A DNA stretch of 64,000 bases from Aurifilum marmelostoma (Eukaryota; Ascomycota; Sordariomycetes; Diaporthales; Cryphonectriaceae). Numbering within the stretch: the first letter of the stretch is position 1; each line of letters opens with the position of its first letter. The stretch is taken from contig JAMXSV010000010.1 of assembly GCA_027559495.1 (NCBI GenBank), forward strand, positions 1,426,001-1,490,000, given 5' to 3'. A program made the translations under genes and the position numbers. The notes beneath the pieces were generated by a model. It saw only the letters and a list, made by a program, of their open reading frames with translations, was not told where the DNA came from and searched no databases. This document shows, piece after piece, positions 12,854 through 22,135 of the stretch.

Positions 12854-15463
12854 ATGTCTCAGAGAGTCCTTCGCAAGGCCTTTAAACATCATCATGTCTG
12901 CACATTTCACACGGCAGGACGGATACATTCCAAACGCAGTGACACTCGACGGATGATTTCTTTGCCCTACATCACTTCCTGGGGTGGGAGGGTCATACCT
13001 CCAGTAATCGTACTTAATGCGAGCACGCCTACGAAACGGTTTGCCCACGTGCAACCTTCGGCGGTTGCAGAGGTGGTGCCGGATGTGCCGGATCCTTCAC
13101 CACTGCAATTTTCCTCTCCTAGGCCCAAGGTCCTCATGCCGCCGTCAAGAGAGCAGCAGGTGGCAATCGATGCTCTCCTTCACTCTAACGACAACCTGAT
13201 AATAGATGCATGTGCAGGTTCCGGCAAGACGACAACCATCCTGCATCTCGCCAAGTCAGCGCCGGCCACCAAATTCCTGGTCCTCGTCTACAACCGACGG
13301 CTGATGCTGGAGACAGAGGAGAGGGTGCAGGCGCTTGGGCTTCAGAACATTACCGTCCTCAATTACCACACCCTTGGGGCACGCTTCTATACCACCGAGT
13401 GTGGTACAGACCAGGGCCTCAAGCGGGTTGTGGAAGACGACATGTCCGTCATGGACAACATGGAGCTGCCCGATTTCTCAGTGCTGGTCATGGACGAGCA
13501 GCAAGACATGACACCTATCCTGAAACGCTTTGTGGACAAAGTGATACGCGATAAAAATTTCGCCACCAGCAGGAATACTAATCGTCCAACATCAGCCGCT
13601 AAAATAAAGAAGCTGAGGGTTGTGGTGCTTGGCGACAGGAGACAAGAGGTGTACGGCTTCAACAACGCCGACTCGAGGTTCCTCACGATGGCTGCCAGGC
13701 CCGAGGTGTTCGGCTACATCAATGAGCACGCTTGGAAATCTGCCGACCAGTCTACTTCAAACCGCATCACCCAGCAGAATGTCGACTTCATCAACCAACA
13801 GATGCTCAAAAGGCCACTCGGCGAGGCCATGCGGGCTGTCAGGAACCAGAAGTTAGACGGCAGCGCATATCCTAAGCCACGTTATGTAATATGTGACCCT
13901 TATGAAGATCTATTGGACGAGGTCTTGCGGCTCCTGGGCATGAGAGATGACCTGTCCCCCACGGATATTATCGTGCTGGCGCCATCGGTGCGCGGCTCGT
14001 CGCCAGCCATCTATTTAGCCAATGCGCTCGCGCTGAGGGGTGTACCCGTGTTCAGATCAGATTCTGATGTGTCGGATATTGCCCCTGAGGTTGCCCACGG
14101 TAAAGTGCTCATCTGCACCTATCACCAGGCCAAGGGGATAGAGCGCAAGGCCTCGATCGTGCTCGGGTTCGACCAAAATTACCACAACTGGTACGACAAG
14201 GTCGCTACCCCTCCCACAGCGACGAGCAACCCTCAGTATGTCGCTGCCACGCGGGCCCTGGAGCATCTGGTCCTCATCCACGAGCACAAAAGTCCTCCTC
14301 TCCCCTTTGTCGATCTCGACAGCGTGGGTGCGTCGTGTGACCTCATCATCACTCGCCCCCTACAGATCGAAGAGCCTAGACCGAGACGCGCCGTGCCTGG
14401 ATTCAGCGTCACTGCCCTATGCAGAAACCTGTCGGAGACTCTCATCACGACCTGTCTGCAGCGTCTTGAGGTCAAAATGTTGGCCGCTTCAGCATACGGC
14501 GTCTCACCACCACCGCCCACTGAGGTGCAAGACAAGGCAGGCCTTCTTGAAGGTGTGTCCAACGTCACCGGCACTGCGGTCCCCGCCATCTTTCAGTGGC
14601 GGCAGAGGAGAATGCTGGCCATTCTGTCGGGGCCCATGAAGCTGCTGGTACCACCAAAGCGCCAGACAAAGCGGCCCAATCCGCTGCGGCAGCTCCCAGA
14701 GGCTTTTTACAGAAGACTTGAGGACATCCGGGATGCCTATGGGGACGGACTCGTGACAACAGACGACATCCTGTTCCTGTCGAACCTTGAGATGGCCGCC
14801 AAGGACAAAGACATCACAAAACTCCTCGCTATTCCGCTGGATGAGTATACATGGCTAGCCGAGCCGCACTGTAGAGACATGCACTACACCCTCAACAACC
14901 TCCCTGCCCCGGCACAGATATCTGGGCGCGGGATCTTCTTCGAGGCTATGCGGCACCGCAAATTCCCCACCATCACCCACGGAGGCGGACCCGTCAACCC
15001 AGAAAAGAAAAAGGGTGTCATCGTCGCCGGGGCCATGGACATGTGCCGCCCTCGAGGAATCACAGGCAGCAGCAGGGCCGTCTGGGAGGTCAAGAATAGC
15101 GAGTCCCTCCAGCCCGAGCACCTCCTTCAGGTCGCCCTGTATATTCTTCTTCTTGGGGAGCCCACGTTGGGATTTCTCGTATCGTCTCGCACGGGGCAGA
15201 CGGTGCAGGTCCTACCCAAGACGTCGGAATCTCTGATGGAGATCTTGCAACTCCTCGTGGATGCCAAGTCTGGAGGCGAGCAGACCAGGCTGCTGAATAC
15301 ATACTCGGACGAGGAGTTTCTGGAGGAGTGTGAGAGGGATTTTGCTGGGCTGGTGGGGAAATGTGCGCTACCTGCTTGGTTTGCTATGAAGCCGGTTGGG
15401 TCCAAGTATAGTGGACGTTACAGAGGACAGACAAGGAGGAGGAAAAGACGGCAAGAAGAGTAA
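12854..15463 (+). CDS. SF1 (UvrD/Rep-type) helicase fused to RecB-family nuclease
   Basis: One uninterrupted 869-codon frame. Residues 1-95 are Arg/His-rich and not conserved to my eye. The helicase follows: EQQ element near residue 100, motif I AGSGKTT (K125), motif II MDEQQD (D214, E215), motif III GDRRQEVYGF (about 259), motif V TYHQAKGIE (about 421) and motif VI VAATRA (R467). A C-terminal PD-(D/E)XK nuclease then shows the RecB-type set: D729 (GAMD), E745-x-K747 (WEVK) and Q759-xxx-Y763 (QVALY). Helicase-then-nuclease order is that of bacterial AddA/RecB, not of eukaryotic Dna2, where the nuclease comes first. Predicted activity is ATP-driven DNA unwinding coupled to strand cleavage, but the cellular role is unknown. 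The nearest start is 12854; Met codons at 12953 or 13137 could also serve. The lack of introns contrasts with the neighbours and is compatible with horizontal or mobile-element origin (inference). FBH1-like repair helicases share the helicase half but not this nuclease. Confidence 0.8.
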   Translation: MSQRVLRKAFKHHHVCTFHTAGRIHSKRSDTRRMISLPYITSWGGRVIPPVIVLNASTPTKRFAHVQPSAVAEVVPDVPDPSPLQFSSPRPKVLMPPSREQQVAIDALLHSNDNLIIDACAGSGKTTTILHLAKSAPATKFLVLVYNRRLMLETEERVQALGLQNITVLNYHTLGARFYTTECGTDQGLKRVVEDDMSVMDNMELPDFSVLVMDEQQDMTPILKRFVDKVIRDKNFATSRNTNRPTSAAKIKKLRVVVLGDRRQEVYGFNNADSRFLTMAARPEVFGYINEHAWKSADQSTSNRITQQNVDFINQQMLKRPLGEAMRAVRNQKLDGSAYPKPRYVICDPYEDLLDEVLRLLGMRDDLSPTDIIVLAPSVRGSSPAIYLANALALRGVPVFRSDSDVSDIAPEVAHGKVLICTYHQAKGIERKASIVLGFDQNYHNWYDKVATPPTATSNPQYVAATRALEHLVLIHEHKSPPLPFVDLDSVGASCDLIITRPLQIEEPRPRRAVPGFSVTALCRNLSETLITTCLQRLEVKMLAASAYGVSPPPPTEVQDKAGLLEGVSNVTGTAVPAIFQWRQRRMLAILSGPMKLLVPPKRQTKRPNPLRQLPEAFYRRLEDIRDAYGDGLVTTDDILFLSNLEMAAKDKDITKLLAIPLDEYTWLAEPHCRDMHYTLNNLPAPAQISGRGIFFEAMRHRKFPTITHGGGPVNPEKKKGVIVAGAMDMCRPRGITGSSRAVWEVKNSESLQPEHLLQVALYILLLGEPTLGFLVSSRTGQTVQVLPKTSESLMEILQLLVDAKSGGEQTRLLNTYSDEEFLEECERDFAGLVGKCALPAWFAMKPVGSKYSGRYRGQTRRRKRRQEE

Positions 15464-15742
15464 TACTGCACTTTTCGTGCAAGAAAGGATAGATACCATA
15501 GAGTGGTAGAAGAAGGCTTTTTTGAATTTCTTTTTACACGAGCGGGTAAAGTGCTCGGGAAGCTATATTGTGTATATACATGAAAAAAGGCAAGCCAGTC
15601 AGGGGCAGTCAATATTTTCCCTGCACTTAAGCCTTTTGTCCATTTCTGTACAATTTAGATGTCTCAAGAGGAGCTTAAATTGCCTCGTCGAGACGCAAAT
15701 TCGTGACAAAAACGCGCTTTTCCGATGAAAACGACGTAACGC

Positions 15743-17560
15743 TTAGTAGACGGGGATCTTCCAGGCGTTGAGGTCCCAGATCCAGGACTCATACGAGGCC
15801 TCGTCATAGGAGCAGGTGAAGGTAGAGGAGTCGTTGGATGTCCACATGGGGCGGGTGGGCCACAAGCACAGCTGCTGGACCTCACCCTCGTAGGTGCCCG
15901 AGGAGACGGTGGCGTTGAGAGACTTGGGCTGCACGCCGCTCTCGACCCAGTTGATCATGGTCTGCATGTTGTCCTCGGGGTAAGGGCCGGGCTGCAGAGT
16001 GTTGGTACCGCAGTGGGCGGCGCCGGGGACGAGGTAGAACTGGTACCACTCGCTCAGCTCGGTGGCGTTGTCGGCGGTCGAGTCGGGGTACATGGCGTTG
16101 CGGACGGCCTCGTGGTAGCGCACGGAGGAAGGAGGAGGGATGGACGGGTCCGACTCGCCGTGGTAGTGGAGCAGCTTGCCGCCGTGGGACTGGAGAGGGG
16201 TCAGGTCGGTGTAGCCGGTCTGGAGGTTATCGTAGAAGCGCTCGTAGCCGATGTACATCCAGTTGTAAAGGTCGTCGTAGGTCACGTTGGCGATCGAGTC
16301 CAGGTTGTCAATGTCGACCTCCTCGACGAACTTGGTGACGAAAACACCGCCGGTGGACGGGGAAGAAACCTCCCAAGCCTCGGTGTCGTTGTCCCAAGTA
16401 GGGGCAGCATCGTCAAAGGAGGAGGCAGTCTGCCAGCCGTAGAACACCTGCTCGCCCTTGGAGTTGAGCAGACCATCGTACAGCCTCTGGGCCAGAGCCA
16501 CTCCCTCGGCAGTGACGGTACCGTTCTGGGCAGGCTGGTAGCTGGAGGTGGAGGCGCCAGCCTGGCGCTTGCTGAAGCCGTAACCAAGAGTAGAGGCGGT
16601 CTCGGCGGCGCAGTAGTAAGGCTCGCCGATGATGGAGGTCAGATCGAAGTTCAGGCGGCACAGATCGGTACGGGCGACGACACCGTCAGTGCGGCCGTCC
16701 AGCGAGTCGCAGGCCTCAATGGTGGCGTTGGCAATCTTGGACATCTCGCAGGGAGGAGCAATATAGTCCGTGACGAGCTCAGTAACGACTGAGGTGAGAT
16801 GGTTCTAAAAGTGATAGAATTATTAGTATGTCTTCGATATGTTCTCCCACAAGAAATTGATGGCACAAGAAACAGCAAAGAAAGAAAGAGAACAACTCAC
16901 AACTTGCTGCTGGGCGTGGTGGAAAGCAGGGGCACCAGCAACGATGCCATCGTAAACATCACCGTAGCGCTGGGCCTGAGACATGGCCTCACGACCACCG
17001 TCGGAGCATCCCTCGAAGTATGTGTACACCTTGGCCGACTCCTCCAGGCCGTAGAAGTTCTTGGTGAGCTCCTTGCCGACCTGCGCCGTCTCACCAAACG
17101 CCTTGTACGAGAACATGATGACGTTGTCCCAATTCAGCGTTCCGTTGCCGTACAGCACCACCTCGTCCAGGGTGGCGCTGTTGAAACCGTCATAGCCGAC
17201 GTCGGTGCTGCCAGAGACGGCACCGTAGGTCAGACCTCCAGTGGGATCCGACGTGCTGAGAGTATAGCCGCCGCCACCGCCAATGTAGAAGCGGTTCTGG
17301 AACTCGTCGGGGGACGGGAAGGTGTACCAGAGCACAACATTGTCACCACGGCCGGTGTGGGTGTACGAGACAGTGACATTGCAGTAGGACTCGCCGGTGG
17401 TGTCACGCTTCTTCAAACCCATGCCGGAGGTGGACGTGGCATTGTAGACGGCGTTGGCGGTCACGGTGGAGGGGAGCAGGTCCACGCCCAGGATGGTACC
17501 GTTGGCGGGCAGGGCCGCCTGCACGTTGGACACCGTGCAGAGGGAGGCGAGGGAGGACAT
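15743..17560 (-). CDS. tannase / feruloyl esterase family hydrolase
   Basis: Two exons on the minus strand, 16901-17560 then 15743-16804, with a 96-nt intron; 573 aa. This is the fungal tannase and feruloyl esterase family (alpha/beta hydrolases that release gallic or ferulic acid from plant polymers). The N-terminal LCTVSNVQ motif is typical. The catalytic set is visible: nucleophile in GCSDGGR (late exon 1), acid in HGESDP and base in GAAHCG (exon 2), so the family's CS-D-HC arrangement is intact and the two cysteines would form its disulphide. The mature part is close to full length. Family members are normally secreted, yet the first ATG leads straight into the mature N-terminus with no hydrophobic leader, and an in-frame stop lies about 30 nt upstream. 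Either a leader exon was missed or this copy is intracellular. Confidence 0.9.
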
Positions 17561-17716
17561 TGTGGTTGTGAGAAATTTAGCGAATGATCAAGAGGGAACG
17601 ACTGTAAGTTTTTACAAGAGGAAAAAGGAAAGAAAGTCTTCAGACACGGCTGTGTCGATGCTGGTGAGGATACAGAATCAAGGGTCCTCCTGCATCGTGA
17701 GAGTTGGGAGCTGCCG

Positions 17717-17730
17717 ATCTTTATACAAAC
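17717..17730 (-). promoter_or_regulatory. possible TATA-like element of tannase gene
   Basis: On the minus strand the bases read GTATAA about 165 bp upstream of the tannase ATG. Position and sequence fit a fungal TATA-like element, but such hexamers occur often by chance, and no initiator or activator site was identified to support it. Confidence 0.25.
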
Positions 17731-18491
17731 AAGGCTATGGTCTTTGTCGTCTCTCTTCCTGCCCCCCTCCTCTCAATAACACTGCATACCTAGTCATTGC
17801 TGTGCTTTTCTGTGTTGGTCCCTCCCATGCAATGTGGGACGAACCACCACCGCTCCGCCACGGATAGGAGTCAACTGAAGAAGAAAAAAGGTTCAGAAAC
17901 CAAACAAAGCAGGTAAGGCGTTCACCTATAGTTTCGGCACATAGAAATAGTGGACGGCTCCATAATTTCTATGGATCCCGAGCCCAAGAGGCCTGCGTCA
18001 TGTGGGCCCGTAATACGCGTACGACTACGTAGCAATCGAGACGCAGGTACACTGGTATCCTAGTGACGGAATGTTCCGAATACTACGGCTGAGTACGAAA
18101 CAATACTACTTAGGTCCCATGTATGACACTTGGGTTCTGCTGCTGTTGGGTGTTCGTGGGTAGCCTGGGGTCAGTACACGCACGCGTTTTTGGCTCGCTT
18201 AAGCAAGGCCTTCGGCCATCACAACTTTATACCTTTCAACCTTACTTTCTGGCGGCTACTAGGTACTTGTGAATTACCCAAGCGGTGAAACGGTCAAGCC
18301 TCTCTCTCTCTCTTTAATACCAAGCCCAGCCAGGAAAATCTACTCAAGATACTCTCTGGCTCAAATCTGCTATGCCAACCAACTGCAAAAGATAACGAAA
18401 GAAAATCAGCTTGGTCATGTGCACTCTCACGGAAGTCACGAAAATAAAACCCCCTGAAAAGTAGGGAGGCTGTACAGTACCCCAGAGCCTC

Positions 18492-18513
18492 AAAAAAAAA
18501 AAAAAAAAAAAAA
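18492..18513. repeat. run of 22 A
   Basis: Uninterrupted A homopolymer in the non-coding stretch between tannase and oxidase genes. It could be the relic tail of a retroposed sequence read on the plus strand, but no target-site duplication or coding relic was identified next to it. Confidence 0.9.
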
Positions 18514-20806
18514 TTGGGGAGCGGGACTGCGGGTCCCCACATCCCGATACATTATCACCTCCCTCGCAACCTGCACGTGCCTCCTTCTTTCGAATGGAAA
18601 CTAAATGTTTCGGCCGACGTCGACGAGCACCCTTTCATTCGACAACGGGGCGACAGACCTGGTTCAGCTCGGCCGAACTGAGGTGGCGTTCAACGACGTG
18701 AGAAACACGCAGGGGCTGGGGTCCCAAGTGGGGTGGAGTTTTCCACCGGAGCACGAAGTCCACGAGACAGGCGACAGCGGCGGAGAGCTAGCCATGCCAC
18801 ACATGTCTCCCTATGCCAAGGTTCTAAGCACCGAGCACGACGAGTTCAATTATAGTCTCAGCAAGGCTCAGCCCAGCCCAGCCCAGCCACCCTATCGTGC
18901 TGGGTTTGTGGACACCTCGAAGGGCCGCCTGCGTCATAGTCACTGCGTACAAATAACTAAGGCGATAAGTATACTATGATAGTTCAGAGAAAAGGAAACA
19001 GGCCAGAGGAGAAACTAAGCCCACGATGCTAGCGTCCGTTGAGCGCCACAGCATCGGCACTCACACCCACCTGCGCTTCTACGCCTTGCCCTCGAACAGA
19101 AGTGCCCCGTTTCATTGACGCATTTGGCAGCCCAAACGAAACCCACACGCCCTTTGTGCCGCGCGTCGCAATGAGTGGTGCTAAACAGCCAACATAATTG
19201 CGAAGGGAGAGAACAGTGGAGCCCGGGTCTTCTGCACAAGCTTCTCGTCCTTTATTCCTGGTGGAGTAGTAATTTCGGATCATGTGCCGCATGATGGCAA
19301 GAGAGTACTGCTTGACCCCTTATGATCACGGGACTCTGTCGTTCAAGCTTCTGAGCCCCTTGTTTATGCCGCTGGTTCCTCGCCGTTGCTCCACCTACTT
19401 TCTATCTTATCGATCTGGACTCTTCACTCTCTTGCATGGTCCAGCATTATCAATTGGAGGTATAAACATTAGGGATAGAGAGGTATACCTGGGCTAGATC
19501 GTCTGGTCAGATTGCTGGGTCCTCTGTCGGTGGGGCGATCCGAGAGTTTTCGGGAATTGATCGTGGATTGTATCCAATCTACCTGCTGAAGTAATACTAC
19601 CATCGTACAGGATGCAGGTCTCTAATGATGATCGGTGCAGGGGATATATAAAAAACATAGCTTTTTGCTATCACTGTGTGTCTCGGTCCCAGAAAGGTTG
19701 CCGCTCCTCAGACGCGCGAATCAACTCGGACTTCCGAGGTCTTTGGTTCGGACAAGCCCGACGTCAGTTCCTTGGACGAGTATATACAAGAACAAGTCAG
19801 GTCGACATCAAAACTCTGTGCCCATTTTCGGCCTTGGAAGGGATGATTGAGGACAGTCAATCTGATCGCCCGGCGGTAAGGCAGATGTAATCAGTCCACA
19901 GTCATTCCAAACTCTAATGGCAACTGCAGAACCATGGGTGGTTCACAGGCTGATACCACTCAACCTCAAACGACCTCGTCATCACAATTGGCCGTCCCCA
20001 TCCTACTCACGGATAAAGCGGCTCGAAACCGTGGTCGACTATACACGCGAGCCCTATTACAGCCTCAAGCTAGGGTAGAATTGTGCGTCAAGAGGTACAC
20101 GTATTCTATTCTCGAAGCGAAACTCTCTTATACTACATGGCTGTAACCACCATGCGCCGCAGAATAGAAAAGAATAATTAGATCATCTAGTCGCAAACAA
20201 TTCTCGCCAACAGTATTCCTCAAACAGAACTCGGTTGCCAGAGACGTTGGTCATCAACTTTCGTCCTCGAAATTTCAAGTCGACCACTTTGCACAATGTA
20301 CAGGACATGGTTCCCAACCCTAGGTTACAGCCGTGACATCCGGGACACGTCTATCAACGAGATTAGAACACACAAAAAAAGTGGGAATGAGATGCATGTA
20401 CTGGCTGGCATTGCCGGAGCGCTTCGTAAGGCCCTGCGGGTGATTATGCTTGTACAGGTGTGTTTTCAATTAATTAAGATCCAAAAATAATCAACCCTGG
20501 CTAAGTAAGTAATTACTTTGGGCCTTTGTTGGGCATCCGCCCTCAATCTTGACACAACAATGGCGTTGAACTGTTCCAAGGTTGCGCATGAACAGTTACT
20601 GTACTCCGGGCTGTCGATGAACAATGACATTCTGTGGCACCTAATAGTGTTCATATGATTGACAATATACACACAAATACATGAGAACATAGCATGACCG
20701 GTAATATCCAGTGTGAGACCCCCCAGGAAAGCTTCAAATAAACATCAGTCGTCATCCTCATTCGTATACAGACCAGACGCGCCATCGACGTGCTTCAGCT
20801 CCCCAT

Positions 20807-22135
20807 CTACTCATCCATACTCCTCCTCGTAACTGACTCGAAAGAGCTCGCGGTGGTCTGAGACTCACTATCATCCGAGTAGGTAGGATCGAACTCCATT
20901 GGCATCGGGACGAGGTCTTTCAGTGCATCCTCAACCAGCATCGCCACGTCACCAGCACAGCCAAACGAGAGACTCCACCCAGCACCTCCCTGTCCATACG
21001 AGTGTACAATCCTGCTGGGCCTTGTTGTCGTCCCAGGAACCGTCCGCAGCTCCCTCTCTACACGCACATTCCTCTGCCTAAAAGGCCGCAGGCCCTGTGC
21101 CAGCGGATATTCAGGGTCGACGCGGGCATTCTTGAGGCTGGGGAGGAAGGCCTCGCAGCGCTTGCGCATGCGCTTGATAATGGGCGTGTCGAGCGTCAGG
21201 TCGAGGGCGGACTCGTTGGGCTGCGCGATGCCACCGATGAGGAGGATGTTGTCGTTGCGCGGCACGAGGAAGACGATCTCGTTGGAGCTGCCGGCAGCGT
21301 CGGCGGTGATGGTCAGGGCGGACTCGACCTTTGGGAAGTCCTTGCCGTCGTTGATGACGCGGATCAGGGCACCTCGGATGGGATAGCACGAGGTGTCACC
21401 CGCCAGCTCTGTGCCCGCCAGGCCTGTCGCGTTGACGATGGCGTCGGCGCCGAAGCGGCTGCGGAGCGCCTCTTCCTGGTCGAGGAGGTCTCCTGTGATG
21501 GCCTCGGTGACGGTCGAGGCGCCTTTGCTCAGGACGAGGCTCGTGAGCCACATCATGGCTTGGTCGGTGTCGATGATGGGGGCCAGGAGCTCGTAGGCGT
21601 CGACGGCGCCGTAAGCGGGATCGACCCTGCGCTGCTCTATCAGCTTGAGGTCGTGGCGGAAGCCCTTGACTCCGCTGGAGATGATCTCGGCCATCTTTGA
21701 AAACTGTGCAGGCTCGCTCTCGACGGGTCTGGGGAAGAAAAACCCCGACGGCATCATCTTGACGCCCGAGGCGTCTTTCAGGCCCGGGGCAGATGCAATT
21801 GCCTCCCATGCGTGGTATGCAATCATGCACCAGCGCTTGGAGTTGGAGAGGGAGATGCGGTCCGTGTGGGCACCGCAGACGGCCGGGGGGAATTCCCAGA
21901 GAGCACCAGCAATCTGCGCCGTCGGGCGGTTATCTGGGCTGTAGCTTGCCCAGTCCTTGGACAGGATTGTGACTTTGTACCCCTTGTCCAGTAGGACCCA
22001 GGCGGTGACAAGACCAGTCACGCCTCCGCCAATGATGAGGACATGAGGTGATGAGTCTGAGGACTGGACGAGACGCTTAGGGTAGGGGGTAAGGTCTCTC
22101 CACATGGCAAGAGAGGGCACATTGTAAGATACCAT
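20807..22135 (-). CDS. FAD-dependent D-amino-acid oxidase
   Basis: Single exon of 442 aa. The N-terminal dinucleotide-binding motif GGGVTGL (about residues 36-42) starts a Rossmann fold for FAD. The family signatures are also present: QGLRPFRQRNVRVERE in the substrate domain, and HSYGQGGAGW with SFGCAGD near the C-terminus. The enzyme oxidatively deaminates D-amino acids to keto acids, ammonia and hydrogen peroxide; D-aspartate oxidase activity cannot be excluded. It is about 90 residues longer than classical yeast and mammalian enzymes. Part of the excess is a Ser/Asp/Glu-rich tail. Classical enzymes end in a peroxisomal PTS1 tripeptide, whereas this one ends in Met-Asp-Glu, so peroxisomal import by that route is not expected. 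The ATG at 22133-22135 is the first in frame and places the FAD motif at the usual distance. Confidence 0.85.
   Translation of the reverse strand: MVSYNVPSLAMWRDLTPYPKRLVQSSDSSPHVLIIGGGVTGLVTAWVLLDKGYKVTILSKDWASYSPDNRPTAQIAGALWEFPPAVCGAHTDRISLSNSKRWCMIAYHAWEAIASAPGLKDASGVKMMPSGFFFPRPVESEPAQFSKMAEIISSGVKGFRHDLKLIEQRRVDPAYGAVDAYELLAPIIDTDQAMMWLTSLVLSKGASTVTEAITGDLLDQEEALRSRFGADAIVNATGLAGTELAGDTSCYPIRGALIRVINDGKDFPKVESALTITADAAGSSNEIVFLVPRNDNILLIGGIAQPNESALDLTLDTPIIKRMRKRCEAFLPSLKNARVDPEYPLAQGLRPFRQRNVRVERELRTVPGTTTRPSRIVHSYGQGGAGWSLSFGCAGDVAMLVEDALKDLVPMPMEFDPTYSDDSESQTTASSFESVTRRSMDE

Larger units (their letters stand above)
17561..20806. other. 3.2-kb non-coding stretch between tannase and oxidase genes
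   Basis: No convincing gene on either strand. It includes a run of 22 A at 18492-18513, a CT-rich tract near 18300 and short CAGCC repeats near 18870. The left end should hold the tannase promoter and the right end the 3' region of the D-amino-acid oxidase gene. Small open frames here have no recognisable motif. Confidence 0.55.

Noticed and set aside
16013..17587. Long Gly/Val-rich frames on the plus strand (259 and 262 codons)
   Set aside because: They are antisense shadows of the tannase gene; the minus strand carries the conserved motifs.
21002..21700. 232-codon plus-strand frame
   Set aside because: Antisense shadow of the D-amino-acid oxidase gene.
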